DNA from: Leptolyngbya subtilissima AS-A7
Lineage (GTDB): Bacteria; Cyanobacteriota; Cyanobacteriia; Phormidesmidales; Phormidesmidaceae
Reading direction: 5' to 3'
DNA length: 64,000 bases
Assembly (NCBI RefSeq): GCF_039962255.1
Contig: NZ_JAMPKY010000010.1
Location: forward strand, 230,160 to 294,159
Positions 38,636 to 48,237 of this stretch are shown here, in pieces. The translations under genes and the position numbers were made by a program. Within the stretch, counting starts at the first letter, position 1. Every line of letters starts with the position of its first letter. Under the pieces are notes generated by a model that was not told the DNA's origin, searched no databases, and saw nothing but the letters and a program-made list of their open reading frames with translations.

Positions 38636-38987
38636 CCGTGAGGGGAAGTGGTGTTTGGTTATGAACCAGACACGGCTTATAAACATAGCATACCGCCGTG
38701 GGGATTTTGCAACATGCTTTCAAAAAAACTTGCGGCTTTGACTGGCTTGGTTGTCTGGTGGGGCAGAACGATTGTGGGGCGATCGCCTGTGCCCTTAGTT
38801 TCCCCATTCGATTTGGACCAGCACTCATCAGTGGGATCCCCCCTACCCCTTCACCACTTGCCGGGTGAACTTTAGCCCAGCTCAAACTTAGTTACGGAAC
38901 GTTACCAAGCGCTTGTTTTAGGCCCTGAATAGAGCTTTAGTTTAATGAAGCTTCATTTTTAGATAAAACCTCATCACACTACAGGCT
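38636..38987. other. Intergenic region upstream of hemB
   Basis: About 350 bp between divergent tRNA-Lys and hemB. It should hold both promoters. No gene or clear hairpin was recognised. Confidence 0.45.
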
Positions 38988-39968
38988 ATGTTTCCCACCC
39001 ATCGCCCTCGCCGTCTGCGCCAGCATCCGCAACTCCGCCGCATGGTGCAAGAGACCCTGGTGACCCAGGCTGACCTGATTTACCCGCTGTTTGCGGTGCC
39101 GGGCGACCAGGTGGCGAAGGAAGTCTCGTCGATGCCGGGGGTCTACCAGCTTTCGATCGACAAGATCGTAGAAGAAGCCAAGGAAGTCTACGACCTGGGT
39201 ATTCCCGCCATTATTCTGTTTGGCATTCCTGACGAGAAAGACACCGACGCCACCGGGGCCTGGCACGACTGCGGCATTGTGCAAAAGGCCACCACCGCCG
39301 TCAAAGAGGCGGTGCCCGACCTGATGGTGATTGTCGATACCTGCCTGTGCGAGTACACCTCCCATGGCCACTGCGGCTATTTAGAGGTGGGCGATCTCAG
39401 CGGCCGGGTGCTCAACGATCCCACCCTGGAATTGCTGAAGAAAACTGCCGTGGCCCAGGCCAACGCCGGGGCTGACATCATCGCGCCCTCGGGGATGATG
39501 GATGGCTTTGTGCAAGCGATTCGCGCTGGGCTCGACGAGAGCGGTTTTGAAGACCTGCCGATTCTCTCCTATGCAGCGAAATACGCCTCGGCCTACTACG
39601 GGCCGTTTCGCGATGCGGCGGAGAGTGCGCCCCAGTTTGGCGATCGCCGCACCTACCAGATGGACCCCGCCAACGGCACCGAAGCCCTGAAGGAAATTGA
39701 GCTCGACATCGCCGAAGGGGCCGACATGCTGATGGTGAAGCCCGCCTTGGCCTACATGGATATTATCTGGCGGGTGAAGCAGGCCACCAACTTGCCCGTA
39801 GCTGCCTACAACGTGTCGGGCGAATACGCCATGGTCAAGGCCGCCGCCCTCAACGGTTGGATTGACGAGCAAAAGGTGGTGATGGAAACCATGACCAGCT
39901 TCAAGCGCTCCGGGGCCGATCTGATTTTGACCTACCACGCCAAAGACGTGGCCCGCTGGCTAGGCTAA
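38988..39968 (+). CDS. hemB: Delta-aminolevulinic acid dehydratase (porphobilinogen synthase)
   Basis: 326 residues. Schiff-base lysines are Lys198 (SYAAKYAS) and Lys251 (MVKPALAY). The metal site is the cysteine type, Cys119, Cys121 and Cys129 in [14 protein letters not shown], so zinc is expected rather than the aspartate-type Mg site of plant enzymes. It condenses two aminolevulinates to porphobilinogen, feeding heme, chlorophyll and bilins. A hairpin terminator follows at 40044-40079. Confidence 0.97.
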   Translation: MFPTHRPRRLRQHPQLRRMVQETLVTQADLIYPLFAVPGDQVAKEVSSMPGVYQLSIDKIVEEAKEVYDLGIPAIILFGIPDEKDTDATGAWHDCGIVQKATTAVKEAVPDLMVIVDTCLCEYTSHGHCGYLEVGDLSGRVLNDPTLELLKKTAVAQANAGADIIAPSGMMDGFVQAIRAGLDESGFEDLPILSYAAKYASAYYGPFRDAAESAPQFGDRRTYQMDPANGTEALKEIELDIAEGADMLMVKPALAYMDIIWRVKQATNLPVAAYNVSGEYAMVKAAALNGWIDEQKVVMETMTSFKRSGADLILTYHAKDVARWLG

Positions 39969-40043
39969 ACCCCTGCTATAGGACGGCCAAGGGAGCTGCA
40001 GTCAGGCCTGCTTGGTCGGTCTCCGCTACAGATTAAAAATTCC

Positions 40044-40079
40044 TAGAGCGTAGTCCTATGATGTCAGGGCTACGCTCTA
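40044..40079 (+). terminator. hemB terminator hairpin
   Basis: TAGAGCGTAG (40044-40053) pairs with CTACGCTCTA (40070-40079), followed by AATTTTAG. Good support for termination before surE. Confidence 0.7.
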
Positions 40080-40112
40080 AATTTTAGGCAGAGAATTTCT
40101 GCTACTGCACCC

Positions 40113-40796
40113 ATGACCTTTGTGCTCACCAACGACGATGGCATTGATGCGCCAGGCATTCAGGCGTTACGAAATGCCTTGGCCAACTATCCCACCTGGG
40201 TGGTGGCTCCTGACCAGCATCTCTCGGGCTGTAGCCATCAAATGAACCGGGGTGGCCCGATCGCCATCGATCAGCGCAGCGATCGCGCCTTTGCCATTGG
40301 CGGCACCCCCGCCGACTGCACCCGCGTTGCCCTTAGCTATCTGTGCCCAGAAGCTACCTGGGTGCTCTCGGGGATTAATGCGGGGGGCAACATGGGGGCC
40401 GATATTCACCTGTCGGGCACTGTGGCTGCGGTACGGGAGGCGGCGCTGCTGCGGGTGCCGGGGGTGGCAATTTCCCACTACATTGAGAATCGTCGTCCGG
40501 TGGACTGGGGGTTGGCGACTCGCCTGGCGACCCAGGTGATCGAGGTGCTGATGGCTGAGGCGCTGCCGCCGGGATGCTTTTGGAATGTGAACTTGCCTCA
40601 CTTGCGGCCGGGCGATGCCGATCCTGAGATTGTTTTTTGCACCCTCTGCACCCAGCCCCTACCCACCGAGTTTAAGGTTGATCAGGGCCAGTTTTACTAC
40701 ACGGGCAAGTATGGCGATCGCCGTCACGACCCTGACTCAGACGTGGCCGTCTGTTTTGGCGGCAACATTGCCGTGACCAAAATTTGCCTGTGGTAG
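40113..40796 (+). CDS. surE: 5'/3'-nucleotidase SurE
   Basis: 227 residues. The N-terminal metal motif is LTNDDGIDAPGI with Asp-Asp. It is followed by APDQHLSGCSH and GTPADC and the Asn of SGINAGGNMG, as in SurE phosphatases. It dephosphorylates nucleoside monophosphates and is often linked to stress survival. It is convergent with the EEP-family gene, only 3 bp apart. Confidence 0.94.
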   Translation: MTFVLTNDDGIDAPGIQALRNALANYPTWVVAPDQHLSGCSHQMNRGGPIAIDQRSDRAFAIGGTPADCTRVALSYLCPEATWVLSGINAGGNMGADIHLSGTVAAVREAALLRVPGVAISHYIENRRPVDWGLATRLATQVIEVLMAEALPPGCFWNVNLPHLRPGDADPEIVFCTLCTQPLPTEFKVDQGQFYYTGKYGDRRHDPDSDVAVCFGGNIAVTKICLW

Positions 40797-40799
40797 CGC

Positions 40800-41537
40800 C
40801 TAGATGTGAATGTCTACGCCGACGCCAAAATGATCGGATAGACCGCGCAAATCTTCGAGGCGAGGCGGCCAGGCAAAGGAACGTTGGAACTGCCCAGGTG
40901 AATTTTGGGATAGACAGATGTGGTCGATGTTGGAATGCTGCCCGCAGATCAACTGATGTACCGGGTCGTTTTCTCCAGCGGTGAGGCAGTCTAGCCCCAC
41001 ATCGGCCAATGCCTGTCGCAGGGCCTGCTTGTTTTGGCGTGACCCATAGTAGTGCAGATTGTCCAGATCTTGGTTGAAGTCGCCGGCGACCAGCAAAGCT
41101 GCCTCTGGGTAGATCGTCCGCAGCTTTTGCCAGTCGGCCTGCTGTGCGGCTAAGGCAGCGGCAAAGGCTTGGCCTTTGGAGGCGGGGTGGGCTCGCCAGC
41201 CGCTTCCTAACCACGGCAGCACTGTGCCGTAGAGCACCCATTGCTGGCTGTCGGGCAGCGTCAGCAGGGCGGCGGCGGTGCGAGCCTCGTCAGAGGTTTC
41301 TAACGGGGTTAGCACCCCGGTCTTGGCCCAGATTTGCACCCAGCGCTCACCGTCGGCTCTGGGGCGATCGGGCAGGCCGCTGGCCACAGAGTAGTAATCT
41401 GCCCCTGGGGTAATGCCCAGGTGAGTTTCGGTCAAAATCCAAATGTCGGCATCGATACGGCTGAGCCATTGTCGCTGGCGTTCAGCCCGCCCCGACTCAG
41501 GTAGCGCGCGCTCAAGGTTCCAAGTGGCGATTTTCAT
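40800..41537 (-). CDS. Endonuclease/exonuclease/phosphatase (EEP) family protein
   Basis: 245 residues. It starts KIATWNLERAL (the Asn metal ligand) and has the conserved Glu in ILTETHLG, GDFNQDLDN (Asp/Asn), and the terminal LSDHFGV (Asp-His pair). The substrate cannot be told: the family includes nucleases, sphingomyelinases and inositol phosphatases. No signal peptide, so cytoplasmic. Starts 144 bp downstream of phnC on the same strand. Confidence 0.88.
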   Translation of the reverse strand: MKIATWNLERALPESGRAERQRQWLSRIDADIWILTETHLGITPGADYYSVASGLPDRPRADGERWVQIWAKTGVLTPLETSDEARTAAALLTLPDSQQWVLYGTVLPWLGSGWRAHPASKGQAFAAALAAQQADWQKLRTIYPEAALLVAGDFNQDLDNLHYYGSRQNKQALRQALADVGLDCLTAGENDPVHQLICGQHSNIDHICLSQNSPGQFQRSFAWPPRLEDLRGLSDHFGVGVDIHI

Positions 41538-41680
41538 TCAGGATCAGTAGACAGGCGTAACAGAGAGGCTCTGTAGCAACCACTACTTAATCTTGGAAGT
41601 CTGCCTCTTGCATATATTCTTTAATACAAAATTGCTTGGCTGCTGCCTTTAATAAAGCTCTTAGCGGGGATAGTGCTGGG

Positions 41681-42436
41681 CTAAAGGCGGTAGAGGTCAG
41701 TCAGCATGGTTTCGCTGACTTCTGTGGTTGGGACATCGAACAGAATTTGACCTTGGCGCAGGCCAACGATGCGATCGCAGTATTTCACCGCAAATTCCAC
41801 CTCGTGCAGGCTAATCACCAGGGTTTTGCCGGTGGTCTCGCTAAGCTGGCGCAGCAAGTTCATCAGGGCGCGCGATCGCTCTGGATCCACGCTTGAAATC
41901 GGCTCATCTGCCAGAATAGCGGCAGGGTCTTGCACCAGCACCCTCGCCAGAGCCACCCGCTGCTGCTGGCCGCCCGAGAGGCGATCGGTGCGGACGTAGA
42001 GCTTGTCGGCAATGCCCACCTGGGCTAGCGCCTGAGCCGCAGTCTGCACCTGCTGGGGCCACACCAGCGACCACAGCGCCTTCGGCAGCGGCCATCGCCC
42101 TAGATGCCCAGCATTGACGTTGTGAACTACCGCCAAGTTGCCCACCAGGTGGTGCTGCTGATAGACCGTGCCTACCAGCCGCTGGATCCGCCGCCGCTTT
42201 TTGGAGCTAAGGCGATTAACTTCCTGCCCAAGAATCACCACTCGCCCGGTAGTGGGTGCTTGGCTGCCGTTGAGCAGGCTCAGCAGCGTGCTTTTGCCCG
42301 CGCCGCTGGGGCCGATTAGCGCCACTCGTTCGCCAGGGGCGATCGCTAAGCTGCAATCGGTGAGGGCCGCCACCGCTCCAAACCGACAGCTCACCCCCTC
42401 CAACTGAAATATCGGTCCCGCTCCCATCGCAGGCAC
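41681..42436 (-). CDS. phnC: Phosphonate/selenate-type ABC transporter ATP-binding protein (PhnC-like)
   Basis: 251 residues, one complete ABC ATPase. Walker A GPSGAGKST is at 42-50. The signature is LSGGQQQR and Walker B is AAILADEPISSVD. The C-terminal H-loop is SLHEVE. It follows the binding protein with a 1-bp overlap (ATG/stop at 42436), so the two are translationally coupled. The usual third component, the PhnE-type permease, is not encoded next to them: the following 144 bp contain no membrane-segment coding. Confidence 0.9.
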   Translation of the reverse strand: MPAMGAGPIFQLEGVSCRFGAVAALTDCSLAIAPGERVALIGPSGAGKSTLLSLLNGSQAPTTGRVVILGQEVNRLSSKKRRRIQRLVGTVYQQHHLVGNLAVVHNVNAGHLGRWPLPKALWSLVWPQQVQTAAQALAQVGIADKLYVRTDRLSGGQQQRVALARVLVQDPAAILADEPISSVDPERSRALMNLLRQLSETTGKTLVISLHEVEFAVKYCDRIVGLRQGQILFDVPTTEVSETMLTDLYRL

Positions 42437-43386
42437 TACTGAATCTTGCCGATCTTGCGGCCTACCGCTTCGATCTCGGCGTAGTTGTCGTTGTCGGTGG
42501 CAATAAAGCGCTCAGCCCCAAACAGATCGAGAATTTCCTTGTGTTCAGGCACGGCGGGGTCGAGAGCCATCAGGGCGGCCTGCACCTTGTCGGCGAAACC
42601 GTCGCCGTAACGCTCGTCAACTTCGGGGCTAATTACCCAGTGGTAGTCAAAGTAGGGCGGAGTGCGCCAAATGATGTCGACTTTGGTGGTATCGACTGCT
42701 CCTTCGGCAACGCGATCGAGCCATACTTGCTCGTTAAGAGCTCCCACTTCATAGGTGCCCGCTTCCACCAGCTTGATGGTGGTATCGTGGTTGCCCGAAA
42801 AGCCCACTTCCCCTTTGAAATCTTGGGTAGTGTCCAAGCCTGCCTCTTCCATAAAGTGTTGGGGCATCAGTCGCCCCGAGGTGGAAGACTCGCTGCCAAA
42901 GGTAAAGGTGCGGCCTTTGATTTGGGTCAGGTCTTGGATGTCCGAAAATTCTTTAAGGTCAGTAGCGGTGTTGGCAATAAAGACGCTGTGGAACTGTTCA
43001 TCAATGTCGCGCTGGGCGATCGCCTCGGCCCCCGGCACCTGCAACCGCGCCTGCACCCCCGTCAGCCCACCAAACCAGACCAAATCTAAGTCCCCTACTT
43101 TGAAGGCGGTGACGGCAGCGGCGTAGTCAGTTACAGGCTTATATTCGACGGGAACACCCAATTCGGCCTCTAGGTAGTCGGCCAGCTTGGTGTAAAGCCG
43201 CTGAAGCACTTCAGGATCTTGGTCAGGAATAGCTCCGGCGGTTAAGGGAAGGGTGCTCTGCTCCGTCGCCGCACCGCCTTCTCCAGAGGCCTCTTGCCCC
43301 GGTTCAGAGGGCGCACAGGCTCCCAAAGGCAGCAGCAACAGCAGGCTTGATACCCCTGCAATCCATGAACGACGAATGCTTACCAT
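42436..43386 (-). CDS. phnD: PhnD-like lipoprotein, probable selenate/phosphonate binding protein
   Basis: 316 residues with a lipoprotein signal (LLLLPLGAC, Cys about 24) and a short low-complexity linker. A PhnD-type periplasmic binding domain follows: GAIPDQDPEVLQRLYTKL, DLVWFGGLTGVQARLQ, FGSESSTSGRLMP, and GALNEQVW. This motif set is that of the subgroup NCBI calls putative selenate ABC transporter binding proteins, which are tied to genomes carrying selD. That is known family context, not proof of substrate. Phosphonate or phosphite are the alternatives. A TPR gene ends 109 bp upstream. Confidence 0.85.
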   Translation of the reverse strand: MVSIRRSWIAGVSSLLLLLPLGACAPSEPGQEASGEGGAATEQSTLPLTAGAIPDQDPEVLQRLYTKLADYLEAELGVPVEYKPVTDYAAAVTAFKVGDLDLVWFGGLTGVQARLQVPGAEAIAQRDIDEQFHSVFIANTATDLKEFSDIQDLTQIKGRTFTFGSESSTSGRLMPQHFMEEAGLDTTQDFKGEVGFSGNHDTTIKLVEAGTYEVGALNEQVWLDRVAEGAVDTTKVDIIWRTPPYFDYHWVISPEVDERYGDGFADKVQAALMALDPAVPEHKEILDLFGAERFIATDNDNYAEIEAVGRKIGKIQ

Positions 43387-43495
43387 GACTTGAGTAGTGC
43401 CCTAAACAGCAGCACTAAATCATACGGGTCGGATCCCCCCCAAAGCAATGCTCTCCCTGGGGAATGTCTAGGACTTAGGTCAACGCTGCCAGGTT

Positions 43496-44026
43496 CTAGC
43501 TCAACCAGAGCAGCCCGCCCAGCACTAGGGCAACCCCCACCAGCGCAGCCCACAAAAAGCCGTTGTCTTTAGTATTGATTTGGCTGGGGTCAAGGGGAGT
43601 GGGCTCAGGCTTGGGACGCGATCGCGGGGCCGCCTTTGCCGCTGTTGAATAACCCGAACCGCCTGAACTCTGGGAGCCATCTTGAGACAGATTGTCTAAA
43701 GCGGGAATTTCGGTCATCCAGTTCGTCGGGCGCTGGAGCTGGGGCGCTTGCAGAATGTAAAGAAGATTCTTGCCCTGCTTACGGGTCTCTAGGTCGGGGT
43801 GGCGGGCTAGGGCCTGGCAGAGGGCGATCGCATCATTCTGTCGCCCCACCGCACTATAGGCATTCACCAGCCAGGTTTGAATTTCGCCGCCTAGGGGTGT
43901 GGTGGCCTTGGCCAGCTTGACGGCCTCCTCAAAAAACTCTACGGCCTCGCGGTAGCTGCCCCGCTCAAAGGCGGCTTGGCCGTAGGCGTACTGGGTTTTG
44001 GCAAACTCGCGTGGGTCTTCGGTCAT
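43496..44026 (-). CDS. TPR protein with C-terminal membrane anchor
   Basis: 176 residues. There are two or three tetratricopeptide-type helices (AYGQAAFERGSYREAVEFFEEAVKL; then TWLVNAYSAVGRQNDAIAL) in the first 95 residues. A Pro/Ser-rich linker follows, and a single C-terminal membrane helix (about 156-175). Likely a tail-anchored scaffold facing the cytoplasm. Its partners are unknown. Confidence 0.8.
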   Translation of the reverse strand: MTEDPREFAKTQYAYGQAAFERGSYREAVEFFEEAVKLAKATTPLGGEIQTWLVNAYSAVGRQNDAIALCQALARHPDLETRKQGKNLLYILQAPQLQRPTNWMTEIPALDNLSQDGSQSSGGSGYSTAAKAAPRSRPKPEPTPLDPSQINTKDNGFLWAALVGVALVLGGLLWLS

Positions 44027-44095
44027 GGGTCAAGAAAACTATCTACAGCCGGGTAATTACTGCCGAACTTCCATTCTGCCGGAATGGACTGTTGG

Positions 44096-44678
44096 CTACC
44101 AGATTAATAAGTTCATATTCAGCACAAAACCAGGCAGGACAGTTTCGCCTAAGAGGTGGGCGGGATTGTTTAGCAACTCAGGGACCTGTTCCTGACGGTA
44201 AACTTCGACCTGTCTGCTGCTGGGGTTAATCAGCCAACCGAGGCGCACACCACTAACCATGTATTCCTGCATTTTGGTTTGCACGACTGAGAGGCGGTCG
44301 CTGGGCGATAGCAGCTTCAGCACAAAGCTAGGGGCAATGGGTGAAAACTTTTGCCGTTGCTCAGGCGTAAAGGCATCCCAACGAGATTGCTCGATCCAGG
44401 CAAGATCTGGGCGATCGCTCGCCGCCCCCAGGTAGCTTAAGCCCGGTAGATGAGACAAAAACTACACCCAACCGATGCTGCCGATTCCACAACACGAACT
44501 CTGTGGCTAGCTCTACGTTGCGGTTGCCGGTTTCTCCAACCGTTGGTGACATAATTAGCAGATCTCCCTGGGCGTTGCGCTCAAGCTTGAGGTCGGGGTT
44601 GGTGATGCACAGTTGGTAAAACTGGTCATCGGTCAGGGTCAGAGCGGGCTGGAGCTTAATGGTGTAAGCCGTCGTTAC
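44096..44678 (-). pseudogene. Uma2-family (DUF820) endonuclease, frameshifted
   Basis: Reading leftward from about 44678, one frame gives TTAYTIKLQPALTLTDDQFYQL through MSPTVGETGNRNVELA to KLPGGGERSP. At the CCC/GGG run at 44409-44411 one extra base shifts the homology to a second frame, PDLAWIEQSRWD to the C-terminus VLPGFVLNMN. Removing one base restores a protein of about 194 residues, the family's normal length. The start codon is also missing: the frame begins with GTA-ACG-ACG after an in-frame stop at 44699-44701. Uma2 proteins have a PD-(D/E)XK nuclease fold and are very numerous in cyanobacteria. Confidence 0.8.
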
Positions 44679-44832
44679 AGAACCCAGGCAGAGAATTGGC
44701 TATTTTCATCGTAGAAGTCGGCTGAGCGAAGTTTTGCCGTTAGCCGTCTGCGAACCTGTCTCTCCGTCTTCCATAGAATCTTGACACGGCCCCTTAACCC
44801 GACTTTTTTCGCTCAAGATGGAGTAAGGGAAT

Positions 44833-44847
44833 AAGGAGACATACACC
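44833..44847 (+). promoter_or_regulatory. putA ribosome-binding leader, identical to that of pilA
   Basis: AAGGAGACATACACC ends directly before the putA GTG. The same 15 bases precede pilA (52361-52375, one extra base before its ATG). The AAGGAG core supports the GTG start. Confidence 0.7.
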
Positions 44848-47800
44848 GTGGTAGCCCCAGCAATCAAGCCTCAGACCGACTCACTACAGTACGAGGCCAA
44901 GACCCTCGCGATCGCCACCGCCCTGCTCGGCGCCACCCGCGAGAAGAAAAACCTCTTCGCCCAAATGCGCGACCAAATGCGCTGGGACGACAAAATTATG
45001 GACTTCGCCATGGGCAACCCTGGGCTGAAGGTGCAGCTGTTTCGCTTCATCGACGCGCTGCCTGCCCTGCGCAGCAAACCTGAGATCGCCCGCCACCTGC
45101 AAGAGTATTTGTCGGCGGAAGAAGTAGAACTGCCCAACGCGCTGAAGGGATTGCTGAACTTCACCAATCCCGATTCGGTGCCTGGTCAACTAGCCGCCAC
45201 CACCGTTGCCCCAGCGGTGGAAACCCTCGCCTATCGCTACATTTCGGGCGAAACCATTGAGAAGGCGATCAGGGCGATCGAGCGCATGCGCAAAGATAAG
45301 CTCACCTTCACCATGGATCTGCTGGGTGAAGCGGTGATCACTGAGGAAGAAGCCCAGGCCTATCTCCAGCGCTACCTGGATTTGATGGCGCAGCTATCCA
45401 ATGCGGCGAAAAACTGGAAGACCGTCGACGCGATCGATCTGGCAGATGGCAAGGAACTAGCCAAAGTTCAGGTTTCCGTTAAGCTCACTGCCTTTTACTC
45501 CCAGTTCGACCCATTGGACGCTGAGGGCAGCCGCGCCAAGGTGAGCGAGCACATTCGCACCCTGCTGCGCCGCGCCCAGGAACTAGGTGTCGCCGTTCAC
45601 TTTGATATGGAGCAGTACCGCTACAAGGCTCTCACCCTGGCTATTCTCAAAGACATTTTGATGGAAGCTGAGTTTCGTCAGCGCGACGACCTAGGCGTTA
45701 CCCTTCAGGCCTACTTACAAGACAGCTACAACGATCTGAAGGATCTGGTGATTTGGGCGAAAAATCGCGGCACCCCCGTCACCGTGCGCTTAGTGAAGGG
45801 TGCTTACTGGGATCAGGAAACCATCACCGCGCGGCAAAACGGCTGGCGTAGCCCGGTCTATAGCCAAAAAGTTTCTACCGACGCCAACTTTGAGCGCATG
45901 ACCCGGCTGCTGCTGGAGAACCATCAGTATCTCTATGCCGCAATTGGCAGCCATAACGTGCGATCGCAGGCCCACGCTATGGCGATCGCCGAAGAACTCA
46001 ACATTCCCCGCCGCAACATTGAGCTGCAAGTGCTCTACGGCATGGCCGACAAGCTGGCCAAAACTTTGGCTGACAAAGGCTACCGGGTACGAGTCTATGC
46101 TCCCTTTGGCGAGCTGATTCCGGGGATGTCATACCTAATTCGCCGCCTGCTGGAAAATACCGCCAACAGCTCATTCCTGCGGCAAAACCAGGAAGACGTG
46201 CCTGTAGAGACCCTGCTGGCGGCACCAGAGTTTGCTCCAGAAGATGCTCCCGGCAACACCGCGCATCCCCTACCTCATACCCCATACCCCAACGCCCCCG
46301 ACCTCGACTTCGCGATCGTTACCAAACGCTCCCAAGCCACCGAAGCACTCAAAACCGTCCACGCCCAGCTCGGTCGTCGCTACAACCCGATCATCAACGG
46401 CGCAGCGGTTGATACCGAAGCTACGGCAGATTCGGTGAACCCCTCAAAGCCAGCGGAACTGGTTGGCAAACTGGGATTGGCCAGTCAAGAGCAGGCAGAT
46501 GCGGCGATCGCCGCCGCCAAAGCGGCTTTCCCTGCCTGGGCTGCCACACCTGCAAAGGAGCGCGGAGCTATCCTGCGCCGCGCCGCTGATCTTATGGAAG
46601 AGCGCCGCCACGAACTCAACGCCTGGATGGTGTACGAAGTTGGCAAACCCCTGGGTCAGGCCGACCCTGAAGTCTCCGAAGCGGTCGACTTCTGCCGCTA
46701 CTACGCTGACGAGATGGAGCGGCTTGACGCTGGGTACGCCTACGACTACCCCGGCGAAACCAACCGCTATCGCTACTTCCCACGCGGCATTGCAGTCGTG
46801 ATCTCGCCTTGGAACTTTCCCCTAGCGATCGCCACCGGCATGACCGTCGCTGCTTTGGTTACCGGCAATTGCACCATCCTCAAACCCGCCGAAAATTCCG
46901 CTGTGATCGCCGCCAAGATCGCCGAAATTTTGATCGAAGCGGGCATGCCCCCTGGCGTGTTCCAGTACCTCCCGGCCCGAGGCTCTACCGTGGGCGCTCA
47001 CCTAGTCAACCACCCCGACGTGCATCTAATTGCCTTTACCGGTTCCCGCGAAGTGGGCTGCCGCATCTACGCCGACGCGGCTCAATGGCGACCTGGCCAG
47101 CGCCACATGAAGCGCGTGATTGCCGAAATGGGCGGCAAAAACGGCATCATCATTGACGAAAGCGCTGACCTCGACCAGGCAGTGCAGGGCGTGGTCTACT
47201 CTGCCTTTGGCTACAGCGGCCAGAAATGCTCGGCATGCTCCCGGGCGATCGTGGTGGCCTCGGTGTATGACACCTTTATCCATCGCTTGGTAGAAGCCAC
47301 CCGCTCTCTCAACGTGGGCGAAGCGGTGAAACCCAGCACCAAGGTCGGCCCGGTGATCGACGCCAACGCCCAAGCCAAAATCAAGGAGTACATTGAGAAG
47401 GGCAAGGCCGAAGCCACTCTGGCCTTAGAAATGCCAACTCCCGCCGACGGCTACTTCGTAGGCCCCACGGTGTTTACCGATGTGAAACCCGATGCGGCGA
47501 TCGCCCAAGAAGAAATCTTTGGCCCGGTTCTAGCCGTGATCAAAGCCCAAGACTTCGACGATGCCCTGCGCATCGCCAACGATACCGACTACGGCTTAAC
47601 GGGCGGACTCTACTCCCGCACTCCCTCCCACATTGAGCGGGTGCAAAACGAGTTTGCCGTCGGCAACCTCTACATTAATCGAGGGATTACGGGGGCGATC
47701 GTCTCTCGCCAGCCCTTCGGCGGCTTCAAGATGTCGGGCGTTGGTTCTAAAGCGGGCGGCCCAGACTACCTGCTGCAATTTCTAGAACCTCGCCACGTTA

Positions 47801-47850
47801 GCGAAAACGTCCAGCGCCAGGGCTTTGCTCCGATTGAAGGTGTAGATTAA
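44848..47850 (+). CDS. putA: Bifunctional proline dehydrogenase / L-glutamate-gamma-semialdehyde dehydrogenase
   Basis: 1000 residues from a GTG start. The N-terminal half is the FAD-linked proline dehydrogenase barrel (about 80-430: VSVKLTAFYSQFDP, RLVKGAYWD, YRVRVYAPFGE). The C-terminal half is an aldehyde dehydrogenase (about 500-985) with the catalytic Glu in AEMGGKNGI and Cys in YSGQKCSACSR. It converts proline to glutamate, passing the semialdehyde inside the protein. It lacks the N-terminal DNA-binding domain of E. coli PutA. A Pro/Asn-rich linker (about 465-490) separates the two enzymes. A very stable terminator follows. Confidence 0.96.
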   Translation: MVAPAIKPQTDSLQYEAKTLAIATALLGATREKKNLFAQMRDQMRWDDKIMDFAMGNPGLKVQLFRFIDALPALRSKPEIARHLQEYLSAEEVELPNALKGLLNFTNPDSVPGQLAATTVAPAVETLAYRYISGETIEKAIRAIERMRKDKLTFTMDLLGEAVITEEEAQAYLQRYLDLMAQLSNAAKNWKTVDAIDLADGKELAKVQVSVKLTAFYSQFDPLDAEGSRAKVSEHIRTLLRRAQELGVAVHFDMEQYRYKALTLAILKDILMEAEFRQRDDLGVTLQAYLQDSYNDLKDLVIWAKNRGTPVTVRLVKGAYWDQETITARQNGWRSPVYSQKVSTDANFERMTRLLLENHQYLYAAIGSHNVRSQAHAMAIAEELNIPRRNIELQVLYGMADKLAKTLADKGYRVRVYAPFGELIPGMSYLIRRLLENTANSSFLRQNQEDVPVETLLAAPEFAPEDAPGNTAHPLPHTPYPNAPDLDFAIVTKRSQATEALKTVHAQLGRRYNPIINGAAVDTEATADSVNPSKPAELVGKLGLASQEQADAAIAAAKAAFPAWAATPAKERGAILRRAADLMEERRHELNAWMVYEVGKPLGQADPEVSEAVDFCRYYADEMERLDAGYAYDYPGETNRYRYFPRGIAVVISPWNFPLAIATGMTVAALVTGNCTILKPAENSAVIAAKIAEILIEAGMPPGVFQYLPARGSTVGAHLVNHPDVHLIAFTGSREVGCRIYADAAQWRPGQRHMKRVIAEMGGKNGIIIDESADLDQAVQGVVYSAFGYSGQKCSACSRAIVVASVYDTFIHRLVEATRSLNVGEAVKPSTKVGPVIDANAQAKIKEYIEKGKAEATLALEMPTPADGYFVGPTVFTDVKPDAAIAQEEIFGPVLAVIKAQDFDDALRIANDTDYGLTGGLYSRTPSHIERVQNEFAVGNLYINRGITGAIVSRQPFGGFKMSGVGSKAGGPDYLLQFLEPRHVSENVQRQGFAPIEGVD

Positions 47851-47864
47851 ATCCTGTAGCAGAG

Positions 47865-47903
47865 CCGCTCTTCGGGTTTTATTAAGAACCCGAAGAGCGG
47901 TTT
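47865..47903 (+). terminator. putA terminator
   Basis: 14-bp perfect stem CCGCTCTTCGGGTT / AACCCGAAGAGCGG (47865-47878, 47887-47900) followed by TTT. Confidence 0.9.
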
Positions 47904-48237
47904 ACAAAAAGGGTTTTCCTCACCGGAGGTATCAGCGATGGGCTGTAACCCCGATGCCTCCTGAATATATCGCTGTGTTGCGATCGCACCACAGCACCAG
48001 TTAACCGCACCTTATCTCCAGCCCTAGGCTCAGTGTCGCAGGCCATCGACACAAAGTTGCGGCATGGATGCAATGGTGCACGCAAGGCACAGCCTGCCCT
48101 GCCGCTGACATAGCAAAGCGTTTCATGGATATAGTGAAACAGCATCCTGCCCTGCCCTAACGAGCAGGTATTCACCTGGCTCAAACTATGGGTTAATGGC
48201 AGGGTCAACCCTGTGTCTTGCACTTTAAGAATTAGCT
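47904..48237. other. Intergenic region upstream of the cyclophilin gene
   Basis: 334 bp with no recognised gene. An imperfect inverted repeat GGAGGTATC / GATGCCTCC lies near 47926-47958. It has no T-run and no assigned role. Confidence 0.4.

Noticed and set aside
41538..41680. Possible permease remnant between phnC and the EEP gene
   Set aside because: All three leftward frames were read; none shows a membrane segment or PhnE-like motif. One 37-codon open stretch lacks a start and any resemblance.
47882..48223. 113-codon minus-strand frame upstream of the cyclophilin gene
   Set aside because: The composition is unlike neighbouring proteins, it overlaps the putA terminator, and no family pattern is visible.
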